34,059 nt of DNA. Origin: Deltaproteobacteria bacterium. GTDB lineage: Bacteria; Myxococcota; B64-G9. This document shows, in pieces, positions 6,901 through 17,871 of this stretch. Location: contig JAUXGL010000024.1 in the NCBI GenBank assembly GCA_030622135.1, positions 1-34,059 on the forward strand, read 5' to 3'. Position numbers and translations under genes: made by a program. The notes under the pieces are model-generated. The model ran no database searches. It saw nothing but the letters and a program-made list of their open reading frames with translations, and had not been told where the DNA came from. Within the stretch, counting starts at the first letter, position 1; each line of letters starts with the position of its first letter.

Positions 6901-8582
6901 TTCGCCTTGACGTCCTTGCCTGGCTTGGTTTTGCCGGCCATCTTATTGTAGATCAACTGGTGGCCGATCGAAAGAATGGAGTTTACAAAGATGTAAAGAA
7001 CCAGGCCCGCCGGCAGGTACAACATGATGAAAGTGAAGAAGATGGGCATGGCGTACAACATCATCTTGGCCTGTTGCGTGTCCGCGCTGGTGGGGGAAAA
7101 CTTCTGCTGTAGAAACATGGACACGCCCATTACGATGGGCATGATGTAGTAGGGATCCCGGTATGACAGGTCGTCGATCCAACCCGGGATGAACTGCGTC
7201 TGGTACAACTCCACCGCCGAGTAGAGCATCCGGTACATGGCAATCCAGATGGGCATCTGCAGAAGCATCGGGAAGCAACCGCCCATCGGGTTTATCTTAT
7301 GCGACTTGTACAGAGCCATCATCTCCTGGTTGAGGCGCTGCTTGTCGTCCGGGTACTTCTTCTTCAGTGAATCCATCATCGGCTTGAGCTTGGCCATCTC
7401 CCCCATGGACTTCATGCTCTTTTGGGTAAGGGGCAACAGCAAAACCTTGATGATGACGGTCAAGAACACGATGGCGATGCCGTAGTTACCCACCAGCCCG
7501 AAGAACACCTTGAGCAGCCAGAGCATGGGATGGCAGATGACCCCCAGCCATCCGAAGTCCACCGACTCTTCCAGTCTTGCGGTCTGATCGTCTCCCCCAA
7601 CCCCGCCGCGGGCCTTCTCCAACAGCCTGATCCGCTTCGGCCCCGCAAACAGCCGGTAGCGATGGACCACCGAGCCACCCGGAGGGATTACCTCCTCCGG
7701 GTACATCAGACTGGCTACCAGGCGGCCCGAGTTTCCCGCTTCGACCTCGCATACGGCCCGCTTCACCCCCAGGGCGATGGCGGCCACCAAGAAGTACTGC
7801 TCGTTGATCCCGGTCCACAGAACCGCGGGTTCTCCGGTCTTGCCGGTGCCCGGAGTCGGCTCGACATCTATAAGCTCATTGTTTACCAGACACACCGGGG
7901 ACCGCGGCGCTCTCGGTGCCCCCATGCATCCCGACGACTGCACTTTTTCGTACCCCGCGAAGGTGTCCAAAACGATCTGCTCGGTTATGCTGGATTCCGA
8001 GCGATTCTGCAGCTCCACCTCCAGGTCGAGGAGGTATTTATCTTTTGCCAGACTATATGTCTTTGTAATTACGGGTATTTTGTCGTTTTCGGGATCGGTA
8101 AACCGGAAGACCACCCGATCCTTGGCCTCCTCGACCAGTGCCCAGTCCGTGTACCTGGGTAGTTTGAAGTCGGTGTTCTCGGCGCGGAAGCGAATGGTGA
8201 ATGGCCGGCTTTCTTCCCCCTCGGTCGAAACCAGATCCTCGGGTTTTGGTTTCTTCCGGATCCCGTCCTCTTGGCGCTCGGTGTAGTCATTCAGCCTGAA
8301 GGACTTCAGGTTGGCGCCCCGGGTACTCCACTCGGCCTCGAACTGCTCCGTCTTGATGCTACCCAGTTTTTCATCGGCGCGCCCGGCCGGCGGTTTCTTC
8401 TCGGCCTCCTCTTCGGCGCCGGTTGCATCCTTGCCGGTCCCCTCCCCTTTTTCCGCCATTAATACGGCGCCGTCCGGGCCCCTTTCGATCGCCCTTTTCT
8501 TGGGCGGCTCTACAAATACCGCGGACCAGAGCAGCCACACGGCGATGCACAGGACAATGGCAATTATGGTTTTCTTTTCCAT
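6882..8582 (-). CDS. yidC: membrane protein insertase YidC
   Basis: YidC inserts and folds inner-membrane proteins with or without SecYEG. The 566-aa protein has an N-terminal anchor (MEKKTIIAIVLCIAVWLLWS), a Lys/Glu-rich linker, a large periplasmic domain (about 75-345) typical of Gram-negative YidC, and a C-terminal insertase core with conserved QEMMALYKSHKINPMGGCFP and YRDPYYIMPIVMG. The tail is Lys-rich. The groove Arg of E. coli YidC (in VRGIMYPLT) is Lys here (IKVLLLPLT), which keeps the positive charge. I moved the start to the ATG at 8582; the longer frame overlaps yidD and encodes no plausible N-terminus. yidD ends 20 bases upstream. Confidence 0.97.
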   Translation of the reverse strand: MEKKTIIAIVLCIAVWLLWSAVFVEPPKKRAIERGPDGAVLMAEKGEGTGKDATGAEEEAEKKPPAGRADEKLGSIKTEQFEAEWSTRGANLKSFRLNDYTERQEDGIRKKPKPEDLVSTEGEESRPFTIRFRAENTDFKLPRYTDWALVEEAKDRVVFRFTDPENDKIPVITKTYSLAKDKYLLDLEVELQNRSESSITEQIVLDTFAGYEKVQSSGCMGAPRAPRSPVCLVNNELIDVEPTPGTGKTGEPAVLWTGINEQYFLVAAIALGVKRAVCEVEAGNSGRLVASLMYPEEVIPPGGSVVHRYRLFAGPKRIRLLEKARGGVGGDDQTARLEESVDFGWLGVICHPMLWLLKVFFGLVGNYGIAIVFLTVIIKVLLLPLTQKSMKSMGEMAKLKPMMDSLKKKYPDDKQRLNQEMMALYKSHKINPMGGCFPMLLQMPIWIAMYRMLYSAVELYQTQFIPGWIDDLSYRDPYYIMPIVMGVSMFLQQKFSPTSADTQQAKMMLYAMPIFFTFIMLYLPAGLVLYIFVNSILSIGHQLIYNKMAGKTKPGKDVKAKAAPAG

Positions 8583-8602
8583 GGCAATTCGTGTCCTATT
8601 CC

Positions 8603-8845
8603 TCAGGGGACCGGATCTACCCCTCCGGGGTGGAACGGGTGGCAGCGGATTATTCTTTTCATCGAAAGGATGCAGCCCCGCCATAGGCCGTGCTTGCGAA
8701 TGCACCCGGATGCATATTCCGAGCAACTGGGATGGAAACGGCAACGCTGCCCCAGCAGCGGTGAGATGCTAATCTTGTAAATTTTGAGTAAAGAGAGAAC
8801 CAGCCACCTGGCCGCCCCCTGCAGCCACTTCGCCACGCCTCCCAT
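8603..8845 (-). CDS. yidD: membrane protein insertion efficiency factor YidD
   Basis: YidD is a small membrane-associated protein that assists YidC-dependent insertion. The 80-aa protein contains the signature [11 protein letters not shown] at about 34-44, followed by HG, and [14 protein letters not shown] at the end, with an amphipathic N-terminal helix ([19 protein letters not shown]). The ATG at 8845 overlaps the rnpA stop by one base (TGATG) and has AAGGAGG eight bases before it; a GTG at 8848 is the less likely alternative. Confidence 0.96.
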   Translation of the reverse strand: MGGVAKWLQGAARWLVLSLLKIYKISISPLLGQRCRFHPSCSEYASGCIRKHGLWRGCILSMKRIIRCHPFHPGGVDPVP

Positions 8846-9318
8846 CACCTACGCCTCCTTCGTATACCCCTGAGTTCATCAACCAGCCCATGGTATTCGA
8901 TGCGGTGCCGCACTCGCTTAGGAACCACCACCACGTCTGCGGATTCGGCAAAGAGCGAACGGTTTCTTCTAAATACTTCTCGGATTACCCGCTTCACCCG
9001 GTTTCTGGCGACGCTGCCTCCAAACTTCTTGCTCACCGCGACGCCCAGCCGGGTCCTGCCCCGCATTCCCGGGCGCACAAGGATCAGCAGGCTTCTGGTC
9101 TCCAGTTTCCGGCCCTGCCTCTGGACGCGCACGAACTCCGTTCGTTTCAACAAGCGGACGCTTTTTCCAAAAGCCTCGTCCGAACAGCCGTTACGGCCGC
9201 TGCTTCTACTTGTTGGTCGATGTCTTGACGGTGAGGCTCGATCGCCCCTTCCGCCTGCGCTTCTGGAGGACTTTCCTGCCGCCACTGGTTTGCATCCTGG
9301 CGAGAAAACCGTGTACAC
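8845..9318 (-). CDS. rnpA: ribonuclease P protein component RnpA, start uncertain and overlapping rpmH
   Basis: RnpA is the basic protein subunit of RNase P, which trims tRNA 5' ends. The family core begins near residue 50 of this frame: [22 protein letters not shown], then [27 protein letters not shown], the RNR signature, and VVVVPKR. What is odd is the start. No ATG or GTG lies between the rpmH stop and the core; the only candidate there is a TTG at 9153, which would cut into conserved sequence. The frame stays open through nearly all of rpmH, with GTG starts at 9318 and 9285 (the latter with AGGA upstream). I give the longest form (157 aa, against about 110-120 usual). Thermus species are known for a similar rnpA overlapping rpmH. 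The 3' end overlaps yidD by one base. Confidence 0.88.
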   Translation of the reverse strand: MYTVFSPGCKPVAAGKSSRSAGGRGDRASPSRHRPTSRSSGRNGCSDEAFGKSVRLLKRTEFVRVQRQGRKLETRSLLILVRPGMRGRTRLGVAVSKKFGGSVARNRVKRVIREVFRRNRSLFAESADVVVVPKRVRHRIEYHGLVDELRGIRRRRR

Positions 9319-9358
9319 GCTTTCTCTTGCGCCGACTAGGTTGGTAGGTACGCTTCAA
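9206..9358 (-). CDS. rpmH: 50S ribosomal protein L34
   Basis: L34 is a small basic protein of the large subunit. Translation from the TTG at 9358 gives 50 aa: it starts [20 protein letters not shown], continues with the [19 protein letters not shown] segment typical of L34, and ends KTSTNK. The TTG start is supported by GGGGTG seven bases upstream and by the exact family N-terminus. The gene heads the operon running left through rnpA, yidD and yidC, and most of it also lies inside the open frame of rnpA. Confidence 0.95.
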   Translation of the reverse strand: MKRTYQPSRRKRKRVHGFLARMQTSGGRKVLQKRRRKGRSSLTVKTSTNK

Positions 9359-9399
9359 GACTGCTCACCCCTTTCATCGAGATGCACACACGGCCGGCA

Positions 9400-9429
9400 A
9401 TTTGAACCATAGCATTCCCCATCTGTCAA
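9400..9429 (-). promoter_or_regulatory. candidate sigma-70 promoter for rpmH operon
   Basis: On the minus strand a consensus -35 TTGACA (9429-9424) is followed after 17 bases by TTCAAA (9406-9401), with TG one base upstream as an extended -10; TCAAAT with an 18-base spacer is an alternative. It would start transcription roughly 35 bases before the rpmH TTG. Confidence 0.6.
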
Positions 9430-9570
9430 GAACTGTTTATCTAACTTCAGCCTTTTCATCCCGGTTTTTTTCCTTGAAAACAGATCCCGGCTCTGTTATC
9501 CGTACCCTTCGCTCCGCAGTGTACCGAGAGGGTGTATGTGTGAACCCAACCGGATAGTACACCGGGGTTT

Positions 9571-9600
9571 TTGAACAACTACTTGAATTTGAAGTAGAAT
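9571..9600 (+). promoter_or_regulatory. dnaA: candidate dnaA promoter
   Basis: TTGAAC (9571-9576), an 18-base spacer and TAGAAT (9595-9600, five of six consensus bases) form a good sigma-70 promoter. The predicted start near 9607 falls in the DnaA-box pair that follows, so DnaA bound there could repress its own gene. Leader length would be about 80 bases. Confidence 0.55.
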
Positions 9601-9605
9601 GTCGG

Positions 9606-9625
9606 TTATTCACATATGTGGATAA
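9606..9625. promoter_or_regulatory. inverted pair of DnaA boxes upstream of dnaA
   Basis: TTATTCACA (9606-9614, plus strand) and TTATCCACA (9625-9617, minus strand) both fit the TTATNCACA DnaA-box consensus. They face each other with a two-base gap, making a near-palindrome at the predicted transcription start of dnaA. The likely role is autoregulation; they might also be part of a bipartite origin together with the dnaA-dnaN gap. Confidence 0.85.
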
Positions 9626-9687
9626 CATGGGGATATCGGCGGATTTTTCTTCATTCCTGGTAATATCTACCGGTTGCAGGTTTTGAC

Positions 9688-11028
9688 ATGGAAGAACGTT
9701 GGCCTGAGGTTCTCGGATCGATCGAAAAACGCGTCAGTCAGAAGAACTTCAATACCTGGTTTAAGCCGTTGGAGTTCCTCGAGTCTGAAGGCGAAACCGT
9801 TTACCTTGGCGTGCGCGACCGGTTCACGCGGGACTGGCTCAACGACCATGGACTGAAAGATATCGCCCAGCAGGAATTCTCCGCCGTGACCTCCAAGGAG
9901 ATTCGAGTCGTTCTGCGAATCCTCGACAAGTTAGAAACCCCGAGTATTCAACCTATTACGACAACCGTGGAATCAAGCACTCCAGCTGAAAGGACCAAGG
10001 AGGCATCCCGAGACGCCGGATTAAATCCCCACTATAAGTTCGACGACTTCGTGGTCGGGCCCTCCAATCAACTCGCCTACGCCGCTTGCATGAATGTCGC
10101 CGAAAACCCGGGCACCACGTACAATCCGCTCTTCATCTATGGTGATTCCGGGCTCGGAAAGACCCACCTGCTAAACGCCATCGGCCAGAAAATCCTCGAT
10201 ATCAACCCGCGAGCCAAGGTCATCTACACGTACACCGAGACCTTCGTCAACGAGATGATCAACAGCATTCGCCACATGACCATGGACAAGTTCCGCGACA
10301 AGTACCGCACCAGGTGCGACGCGCTGCTTATAGACGACATCCACTTCCTCTCCCATAAGACGCGCACCCAGGAGGAATTCTTCCACACTTTCAATACGTT
10401 ACATGAATCCAGGAGGCAAATCGTACTCACCTCCGACACGTATCCCAAGGAGATTCCCGATATCGAAGAACGCCTTAGAACCAGGTTCGAATGGGGACTC
10501 ATCGCTGATATTCAGCCCCCGGAGATAGAAACTAGGATCGCCATCCTTCAGAAAAAAGCGGAGCGAGATGGCCTCGACATCCCCGACGACGTGGCCAACT
10601 TTGTCGCCACATCGATCAAATCAAACGTGCGTGAGATTGAGGGATCGGTAAAGCGCCTGGCCGCCTTTTCCTCCATGTACGGGAAACCCGTCACGCTGGA
10701 GTTCGCCAAGGACGTGTTGAAGGAAACGCTTGGAAAAATAAAGAAGTTGAGTGTCGATGACGTGCTGAAGGCAGTCGCCGGATTCTTTAATATCAAGATC
10801 TCCGATCTGAAGGGAAGCCGTCGGCACCGTTCGGTTTCACGTCCTCGTCAGATCTCCATGTACATTTGCCGTACGAATCTAAACTCCACCTACCCAGAAA
10901 TCGGAAATCATTTAAACAAGGATCACTCGACTGCAATAAGCGCTGTCTCTAACATAGAAAAACTAATAAAAACAGACGCATCCGTCCGCGAGGCGGTGGA
11001 AGCGATCAGGCGACAGTTGTGTCTATGA
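9688..11028 (+). CDS. dnaA: chromosomal replication initiator protein DnaA
   Basis: DnaA binds origin boxes as an ATP-driven filament and opens the duplex. The 446-aa protein has domain I (1-80), a short linker (about 81-112), the AAA+ domain with Walker A GDSGLGKTH (152-160), Walker B ALLIDDIH (212-219) and the Box VII Arg region RLRTRF (262-267), and a DNA-binding domain IV from about 350. The base-contacting SRPRQ motif (384-388) is kept, but the normally near-invariant GGRDHTTV signature reads LNKDHSTA (409-416), a clear departure. The ATG has AGG seven bases upstream. It stands alone between the divergent rpmH operon and the AT-rich gap before dnaN. Confidence 0.98.
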   Translation: MEERWPEVLGSIEKRVSQKNFNTWFKPLEFLESEGETVYLGVRDRFTRDWLNDHGLKDIAQQEFSAVTSKEIRVVLRILDKLETPSIQPITTTVESSTPAERTKEASRDAGLNPHYKFDDFVVGPSNQLAYAACMNVAENPGTTYNPLFIYGDSGLGKTHLLNAIGQKILDINPRAKVIYTYTETFVNEMINSIRHMTMDKFRDKYRTRCDALLIDDIHFLSHKTRTQEEFFHTFNTLHESRRQIVLTSDTYPKEIPDIEERLRTRFEWGLIADIQPPEIETRIAILQKKAERDGLDIPDDVANFVATSIKSNVREIEGSVKRLAAFSSMYGKPVTLEFAKDVLKETLGKIKKLSVDDVLKAVAGFFNIKISDLKGSRRHRSVSRPRQISMYICRTNLNSTYPEIGNHLNKDHSTAISAVSNIEKLIKTDASVREAVEAIRRQLCL

Positions 11029-11349
11029 CCCAAATAAACCAGCCCCCTTCACGGCAAACCCAACACCCCACGGATGCAGCACAAGTGATGGTTGATTGGG
11101 GTATGACAAACGCTGTTGATACGTTGTGCCTTGTTCTGTGGAAATCAGGTGGATCAATGAGTAATCGGTTGGAACCACTTTTAATAAACAGGTTTTCAAT
11201 ATATGTTGTTTAATAAAAATATCAATAATTCTAGCATATTACAAACAACTCACAGGTTTCACAGGCAACGACTACTGCTACTGATTTAATATTTACTTGA
11301 TTATTTATTATTGGTAGTGTCGTGCCCAGATTGAAGTTGGAGGAAAAAT
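11029..11349 (+). other. dnaA-dnaN intergenic region, candidate oriC
   Basis: These 321 bases contain no convincing gene. They are far more AT-rich than the surroundings, especially 11180-11250 and 11283-11313. A weak DnaA box (ATTTCCACA on the minus strand) lies at 11137-11145. At 11250-11263 two TCACAG motifs are spaced nine bases apart, followed at 11271-11282 by ACTACTGCTACT and an AT-rich run. Tandem boxes, a GC-containing spacer, TAC-type triplets and AT-rich DNA resemble the basal unwinding system with DnaA-trios described in Bacillus. Gene orientation switches just upstream. The dnaN ribosome-binding site GGAGG closes the region. Confidence 0.6.
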
Positions 11350-12462
11350 ATGGAATTCTCGATAGGGACAAAAGAACTAACCAATGGCCTTTACCGGGCT
11401 CAGGGTATTGTGGAGAAGAAAACCGCAATGCCTATCCTTTCCAATGCTTTATTCGAGGCATCTGGTGACGGGAAGCTCTCAATAACGGCTACGGACCTCG
11501 AGGTTGGCATGACCTGCGAGCACAAGGCCAGTGTCAATAAGGAAGGCAGTATTACAATAAGTGCCCGCCACCTTTATGAAATTGTAAAAAACCTACCAGG
11601 CGATACGGTGACCATAAAGAAACTCGACAACAACTGGGCAGAGATTACGTGTGAGAAGGTCGAGTACAAGATTATGGGAATGGCGGCCGACGAGTTCCAG
11701 GGGCTGCCAAGTATAAAGAATGCAAAGATGTTTAAGGTGAATCCGGCCGTGATAAAGGACATGATAGACAAGACCGTGTACGCGGTTTCAACGGATGAAA
11801 CCAGGTATAATTTAAATGGTTCTTATCTGGAGAAGATTGAAAATGGTTTCAGGATGGTGGCTACGGATGGTCACCGTCTCTCGATGATCGATGCCAAGCT
11901 TGCCGATGATCCTGAGAACGTTACATTTGGCGAAGGTGTGATTATTCCTAAAAAGGGACTGATGGAGATAAAGAGGCTGGTCGAGTCGGAGGAGGGTGAA
12001 TGTTTGCTGGGCATCGACGGCAGCAACATGGTGTTCAAAATAAACGATGTGACCTTGGTAATGCGTCTTTTAGACGGACAGTTTCCGGAGTACCAGCAGG
12101 TGGTTCCGGACAGCCAGAAGATCACGCTGAACATCGACAGGAAACAGCTGGTTGATTCCCTGAGACGAGTGAGTATCCTGTCTAGCGACAGGACTTTGGG
12201 ACTTAAACTTACACTAAAGCAGGGAGTGCTGCGGGTCAATACCAGCAACCCGGATTTGGGCGAAGCCAAGGAAGACATCGAGATTGAATACAACGGGTCC
12301 GGAATGAACGTTGGATTCAATGCACGTTACCTGCTCGACGCGCTGGCCACTATCTGTACGGATTCCGTTGATTTGTCGCTGGAGGATGACTTGTCTCCCG
12401 GCGTTTTCCGCCCGGCCGGTGAATTAGCCTACACCTGTGTGGTCATGCCGATGCGCCTGTAA
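11350..12462 (+). CDS. dnaN: DNA polymerase III subunit beta (sliding clamp)
   Basis: DnaN forms the dimeric ring that tethers polymerase III and other repair proteins to DNA. The 370-aa length is normal, and typical segments are visible: LTNGLYRAQGIVEKKTAMPI near the N-terminus, TDLEVGM, ARHLYEIVKNLP, VATDGHRLS in the second repeat, MRLLDGQFPEYQQVVP, and the C-terminal VVMPMRL that forms part of the client-binding pocket. The ATG has GGAGG upstream. Codon use is less GC-rich than in the flanking genes. recF follows after 12 bases. Confidence 0.98.
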   Translation: MEFSIGTKELTNGLYRAQGIVEKKTAMPILSNALFEASGDGKLSITATDLEVGMTCEHKASVNKEGSITISARHLYEIVKNLPGDTVTIKKLDNNWAEITCEKVEYKIMGMAADEFQGLPSIKNAKMFKVNPAVIKDMIDKTVYAVSTDETRYNLNGSYLEKIENGFRMVATDGHRLSMIDAKLADDPENVTFGEGVIIPKKGLMEIKRLVESEEGECLLGIDGSNMVFKINDVTLVMRLLDGQFPEYQQVVPDSQKITLNIDRKQLVDSLRRVSILSSDRTLGLKLTLKQGVLRVNTSNPDLGEAKEDIEIEYNGSGMNVGFNARYLLDALATICTDSVDLSLEDDLSPGVFRPAGELAYTCVVMPMRL

Positions 12463-12474
12463 GATCCCCTTCAA

Positions 12475-13581
12475 TTGCATGTAAAAAAAATCAATCTGAT
12501 TGGGTTTAGGAACCTCAAGGAGCAGGTTGTCGAGCTGGCCGACGGTTTGAACCTGCTGGTAGGTAATAACGGCCAGGGAAAAACGAATTTTTTAGAGGCC
12601 GTCTACCTTATGGCGACTCTGAGATCTTTTAAAAGCTCGTCGGTAAGGGATGTCATCCGCTTCGGGGAGGATGAGGCGGAAGTGTCCGGAGAGATCGCCA
12701 GTCGGGAAGTGCCGGTCAAACTGAGGGTTCGCCTCAAGGGCTCGGTACGGAAATTATGGGTCGGCCAGCGATCGATTCATTCCGCCCGTGAATTTTTGGG
12801 ACGGTTGCGGGTAGTGGCGTTTACGCCGGATGACCTGGCAATGATTAAAGGGGGGCCGTCATTGCGGAGGAAGTTCTTGGACCGGGCCGCGTTTCTCTTC
12901 GATTCACAGCACCTGGCGCGGGTAAAGAACTTCAACCACGCACTCAAGTCACGAAATCGTCTACTCAAGGAAAGAAAACGAGCGGATAGAGATTTAATCG
13001 ACAGCTTCAGCCAGGCCATGGCCGAGGATGGAGCCCGGGTATCGAAGACGCGCTTGGAAGTCTTGAGACGATTAAGAGGCGAAACCGAGAGAATCGTTGA
13101 GGAGATGATCCCGGAAATGTCTGCGGTGTCGGTGTCTTTCGAACCGGGCTGGTATATCGGAGCGGATGGATCGAAAGACAGCCTGCTCGAACAAATCCGG
13201 TCGAACCTGGAGCAGGATCTGAGAAGGGGACAGACTTGTCTGGGCCCGCAGCAAGACGATTTCGAGATCAGCATGGGGCAAAACAGCGCAAGAAGGTTTG
13301 CCTCACAAGGACAGCAACGAACCGTGGCCGTGGCCCTGTTGTTGGCCGTGGTGCGGGAGGTGGTGGCCGATGGGGGTGCTAGACCCGTCATCCTGCTTGA
13401 CGATGTGTCCAGTGAGTTGGACGCGGCCCGGAGAAAGATCCTGTTCGAACAGGTCGTGGATCTGGGTGGACAGGTGCTGATCACTACAACCGATGAGGGC
13501 ATGGTGGCGGATTTACGGGAGAGAAAAATCTGGAAGTTCATAGTTGATGACGGGAGGATCGAACCGGAAAGGGAAAAATAA
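12475..13581 (+). CDS. recF: DNA replication and repair protein RecF
   Basis: RecF is an SMC-like ATPase that helps load RecA at gaps. The 368-aa protein has Walker A GNNGQGKTN at about 29-37 preceded by NLIGFRNL, the signature region with GPQQDDFEI and SQGQQRTVAVALLLA, and Walker B ILLDDVSSELD near 310. The TTG start at 12475 gives MHVKKINLIGFRNL, as expected for the family; no ATG or GTG is available in frame nearby, and no good ribosome-binding site is visible, so coupling to dnaN 12 bases upstream is likely. The stop codon touches the TTG start of the symporter gene. Confidence 0.96.
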   Translation: MHVKKINLIGFRNLKEQVVELADGLNLLVGNNGQGKTNFLEAVYLMATLRSFKSSSVRDVIRFGEDEAEVSGEIASREVPVKLRVRLKGSVRKLWVGQRSIHSAREFLGRLRVVAFTPDDLAMIKGGPSLRRKFLDRAAFLFDSQHLARVKNFNHALKSRNRLLKERKRADRDLIDSFSQAMAEDGARVSKTRLEVLRRLRGETERIVEEMIPEMSAVSVSFEPGWYIGADGSKDSLLEQIRSNLEQDLRRGQTCLGPQQDDFEISMGQNSARRFASQGQQRTVAVALLLAVVREVVADGGARPVILLDDVSSELDAARRKILFEQVVDLGGQVLITTTDEGMVADLRERKIWKFIVDDGRIEPEREK

Positions 13582-15291
13582 TTGGCCGTTCTGGACTGGT
13601 GTATTGTTGGAGGCTACGTCGTCTTCGCTATCGCGGTCGGATTCATATTCTCGCGACGCGCGGGCAAGAGCTTACAGGAGTACTTCCTGTCGGGAAGGAA
13701 CCTACCCTGGTGGGTGGTGGGAAGTTCCATGGTGGCCACGACGTTCGCCGCGGATACTCCTCTGGCGGTGACCGAGTACGTGCGTCAGGACGGCATATGG
13801 AGAAACTGGATCTGGTGGGCTCTGGCTATTAGCCACGTTCTGACCGCGGTCGTGTTCTCGCGTCTATGGCGTCGGGCCATGGTGTTGACGGACAACGAGT
13901 TGATCGAAATCCGTTATCACGGCAAGCCGGCCGCGGCCCTGAGGGCCTTCAAGGCCTGTTACTTTTCCACCCTGTACAATTTCATCGTCATGGGCTGGGT
14001 GACCGCCGCCATGTCGACGGTGCTCAGCTCCTTTTTGAAGATTCCCATAATCTGGGCGGTGGTGGCCTGCATGGCCATCGCCCTGTTCTACTCCGTGCTC
14101 AGTGGATTCTGGGGAGTGGTGGTGACCGACCTGGTCCAGTTTGGCGTGGCCATCGTGGGGTCGATCGTTTTCGCCATCCTGGCCGTGAGCGAGGCGGGTG
14201 GATTAGGCAGCGTGCTTTCCAGCGAAGCCTGCTCGTCCGGGCAGACCCTGTCACTGTTTCCATCCATGGATGCCGGCTTCGACGTGTGGATGAACTTCTT
14301 GGTGTTCGTGCTGGTTCTTTGGTGGGCCTACCAGGGAGCCGACGGCGGTGGATACATCATTCAGCGCATGATGTCGGCGAAGGATGAACGGCACGCCCTG
14401 ATGGGCACGTTCTGGTTCGCCATCGCCCACTACACGCTGCGGGTGTGGCCCTGGGTGATTGTGGCCCTGGCCTCCATGGTCATGCTGCCGGAACTTACAT
14501 CGCACCGGGAGGCCTACCCGGCGCTGTTGAGCGATATACTGCCGGCGGGGCTAAAGGGGCTGTGCGTGGCGGTGTTTTTGGCCGCATACATGTCCACAAT
14601 AGATACCCACCTGAACTGGGGCTCCTCTTACGTCATAAACGACATCTACAAGCGTTTCTTTCGGCCGGAAGCCAGCCAGAAGCACTATGTGGTGGCTTCC
14701 AGGATCACCTCGGTCGTGTTGATGCTGGTGTCGGGATTCGTGGCGCTGCAGATAACCCGCATCACCGCGGCCTGGGAGTTTCTATGGGCCATGGGCGCGG
14801 GCATCGGGGCGGTTTTGATCCTCAGGTGGTTCTGGTGGCGCATTAACGCATGGTCGGAGATTTCGGCGCTGTGCGCCTCTCTGGTCATCGCTACAATCTT
14901 GCAGGTGCACGAGTACGTAACCGAGGGAGACACACAGTTCTACGTGAAGTTGCTGACGGTCGTAATTGGTTCCGCCGTGGTCTGGCTGACGGTGACGTTC
15001 TTGACCCGGCCGGAGCCGGAAGAGGTGCTGAAGAAATTCACCGACAGAGTGAGACCGGGTGGACGTTGGCCATTTGCAGTGGACCCGGGAGTGGTGACTT
15101 ACAAGACCTTGATCGCCTGGTTGGGTGGCGTGTTCGTTGTTTTAGGTGGAATGTTTATTATCGGTGGCCTGATCCTGGGCCGGTGGGTCCTGGTGCTGGT
15201 TTCGTGCGCCGCGCTGGCCTCGGGATCGGTTTTGGTCTATGCCGGACTGCGGGGCACCTTCGACGCCCCTAAAAAACATTTTACACACTAA
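13582..15291 (+). CDS. sodium:solute symporter (SSS family)
   Basis: Members of this family move sugars, amino acids, organic acids or other solutes with Na+. The 569-aa protein has about 13 hydrophobic segments and family features: FLSGRNLPWWVVGSSMVATTFAADTPL in the first helices, FWGVVVTDLVQFGVA in the middle, and the signature-like FLAAYMSTIDTHLNWGSSYVINDIYKRF near 330-360. The substrate cannot be told from sequence alone. The TTG start follows the recF stop directly (TAATTG) and has AAGGGA upstream, so it seems cotranscribed with dnaN-recF. Such a transporter between recF and gyrB is not part of the usual origin cluster. Confidence 0.88.
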   Translation: MAVLDWCIVGGYVVFAIAVGFIFSRRAGKSLQEYFLSGRNLPWWVVGSSMVATTFAADTPLAVTEYVRQDGIWRNWIWWALAISHVLTAVVFSRLWRRAMVLTDNELIEIRYHGKPAAALRAFKACYFSTLYNFIVMGWVTAAMSTVLSSFLKIPIIWAVVACMAIALFYSVLSGFWGVVVTDLVQFGVAIVGSIVFAILAVSEAGGLGSVLSSEACSSGQTLSLFPSMDAGFDVWMNFLVFVLVLWWAYQGADGGGYIIQRMMSAKDERHALMGTFWFAIAHYTLRVWPWVIVALASMVMLPELTSHREAYPALLSDILPAGLKGLCVAVFLAAYMSTIDTHLNWGSSYVINDIYKRFFRPEASQKHYVVASRITSVVLMLVSGFVALQITRITAAWEFLWAMGAGIGAVLILRWFWWRINAWSEISALCASLVIATILQVHEYVTEGDTQFYVKLLTVVIGSAVVWLTVTFLTRPEPEEVLKKFTDRVRPGGRWPFAVDPGVVTYKTLIAWLGGVFVVLGGMFIIGGLILGRWVLVLVSCAALASGSVLVYAGLRGTFDAPKKHFTH

Positions 15292-15329
15292 AACAAAGAG
15301 TTGCAGATATATTAGGGGGCCGTTTTTAC

Positions 15330-15358
15330 TTTACACCAAACGAGCCGTGTGGTAGGTT
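15330..15358 (+). promoter_or_regulatory. gyrB: candidate gyrB promoter
   Basis: TTTACA (15330-15335), a 17-base spacer and TAGGTT (15353-15358) with TG one base upstream. The -10 is weak, but the extended form and spacer match the gyrA, parA and rpmH candidates. The remaining 121-base gap between the symporter and gyrB holds no gene. Confidence 0.35.
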
Positions 15359-15406
15359 TTGCGGAGTTTGATAAATAGAGTTTTCCCCGAAAACACGGGT
15401 ACTTGA

Positions 15407-17860
<2,454 letters not shown>

Positions 17861-17871
17861 TGGAGCGCGCT

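Noticed and set aside
8583..8744. In-frame N-terminal extension of yidC
   Set aside because: It overlaps most of yidD and lacks a membrane anchor; the true N-terminus MEKKTIIAIVLC starts at 8582.
11019..11213. 64-codon frame at the dnaA end and into the oriC candidate
   Set aside because: No ribosome-binding site, overlaps dnaA, composition unlike a gene.
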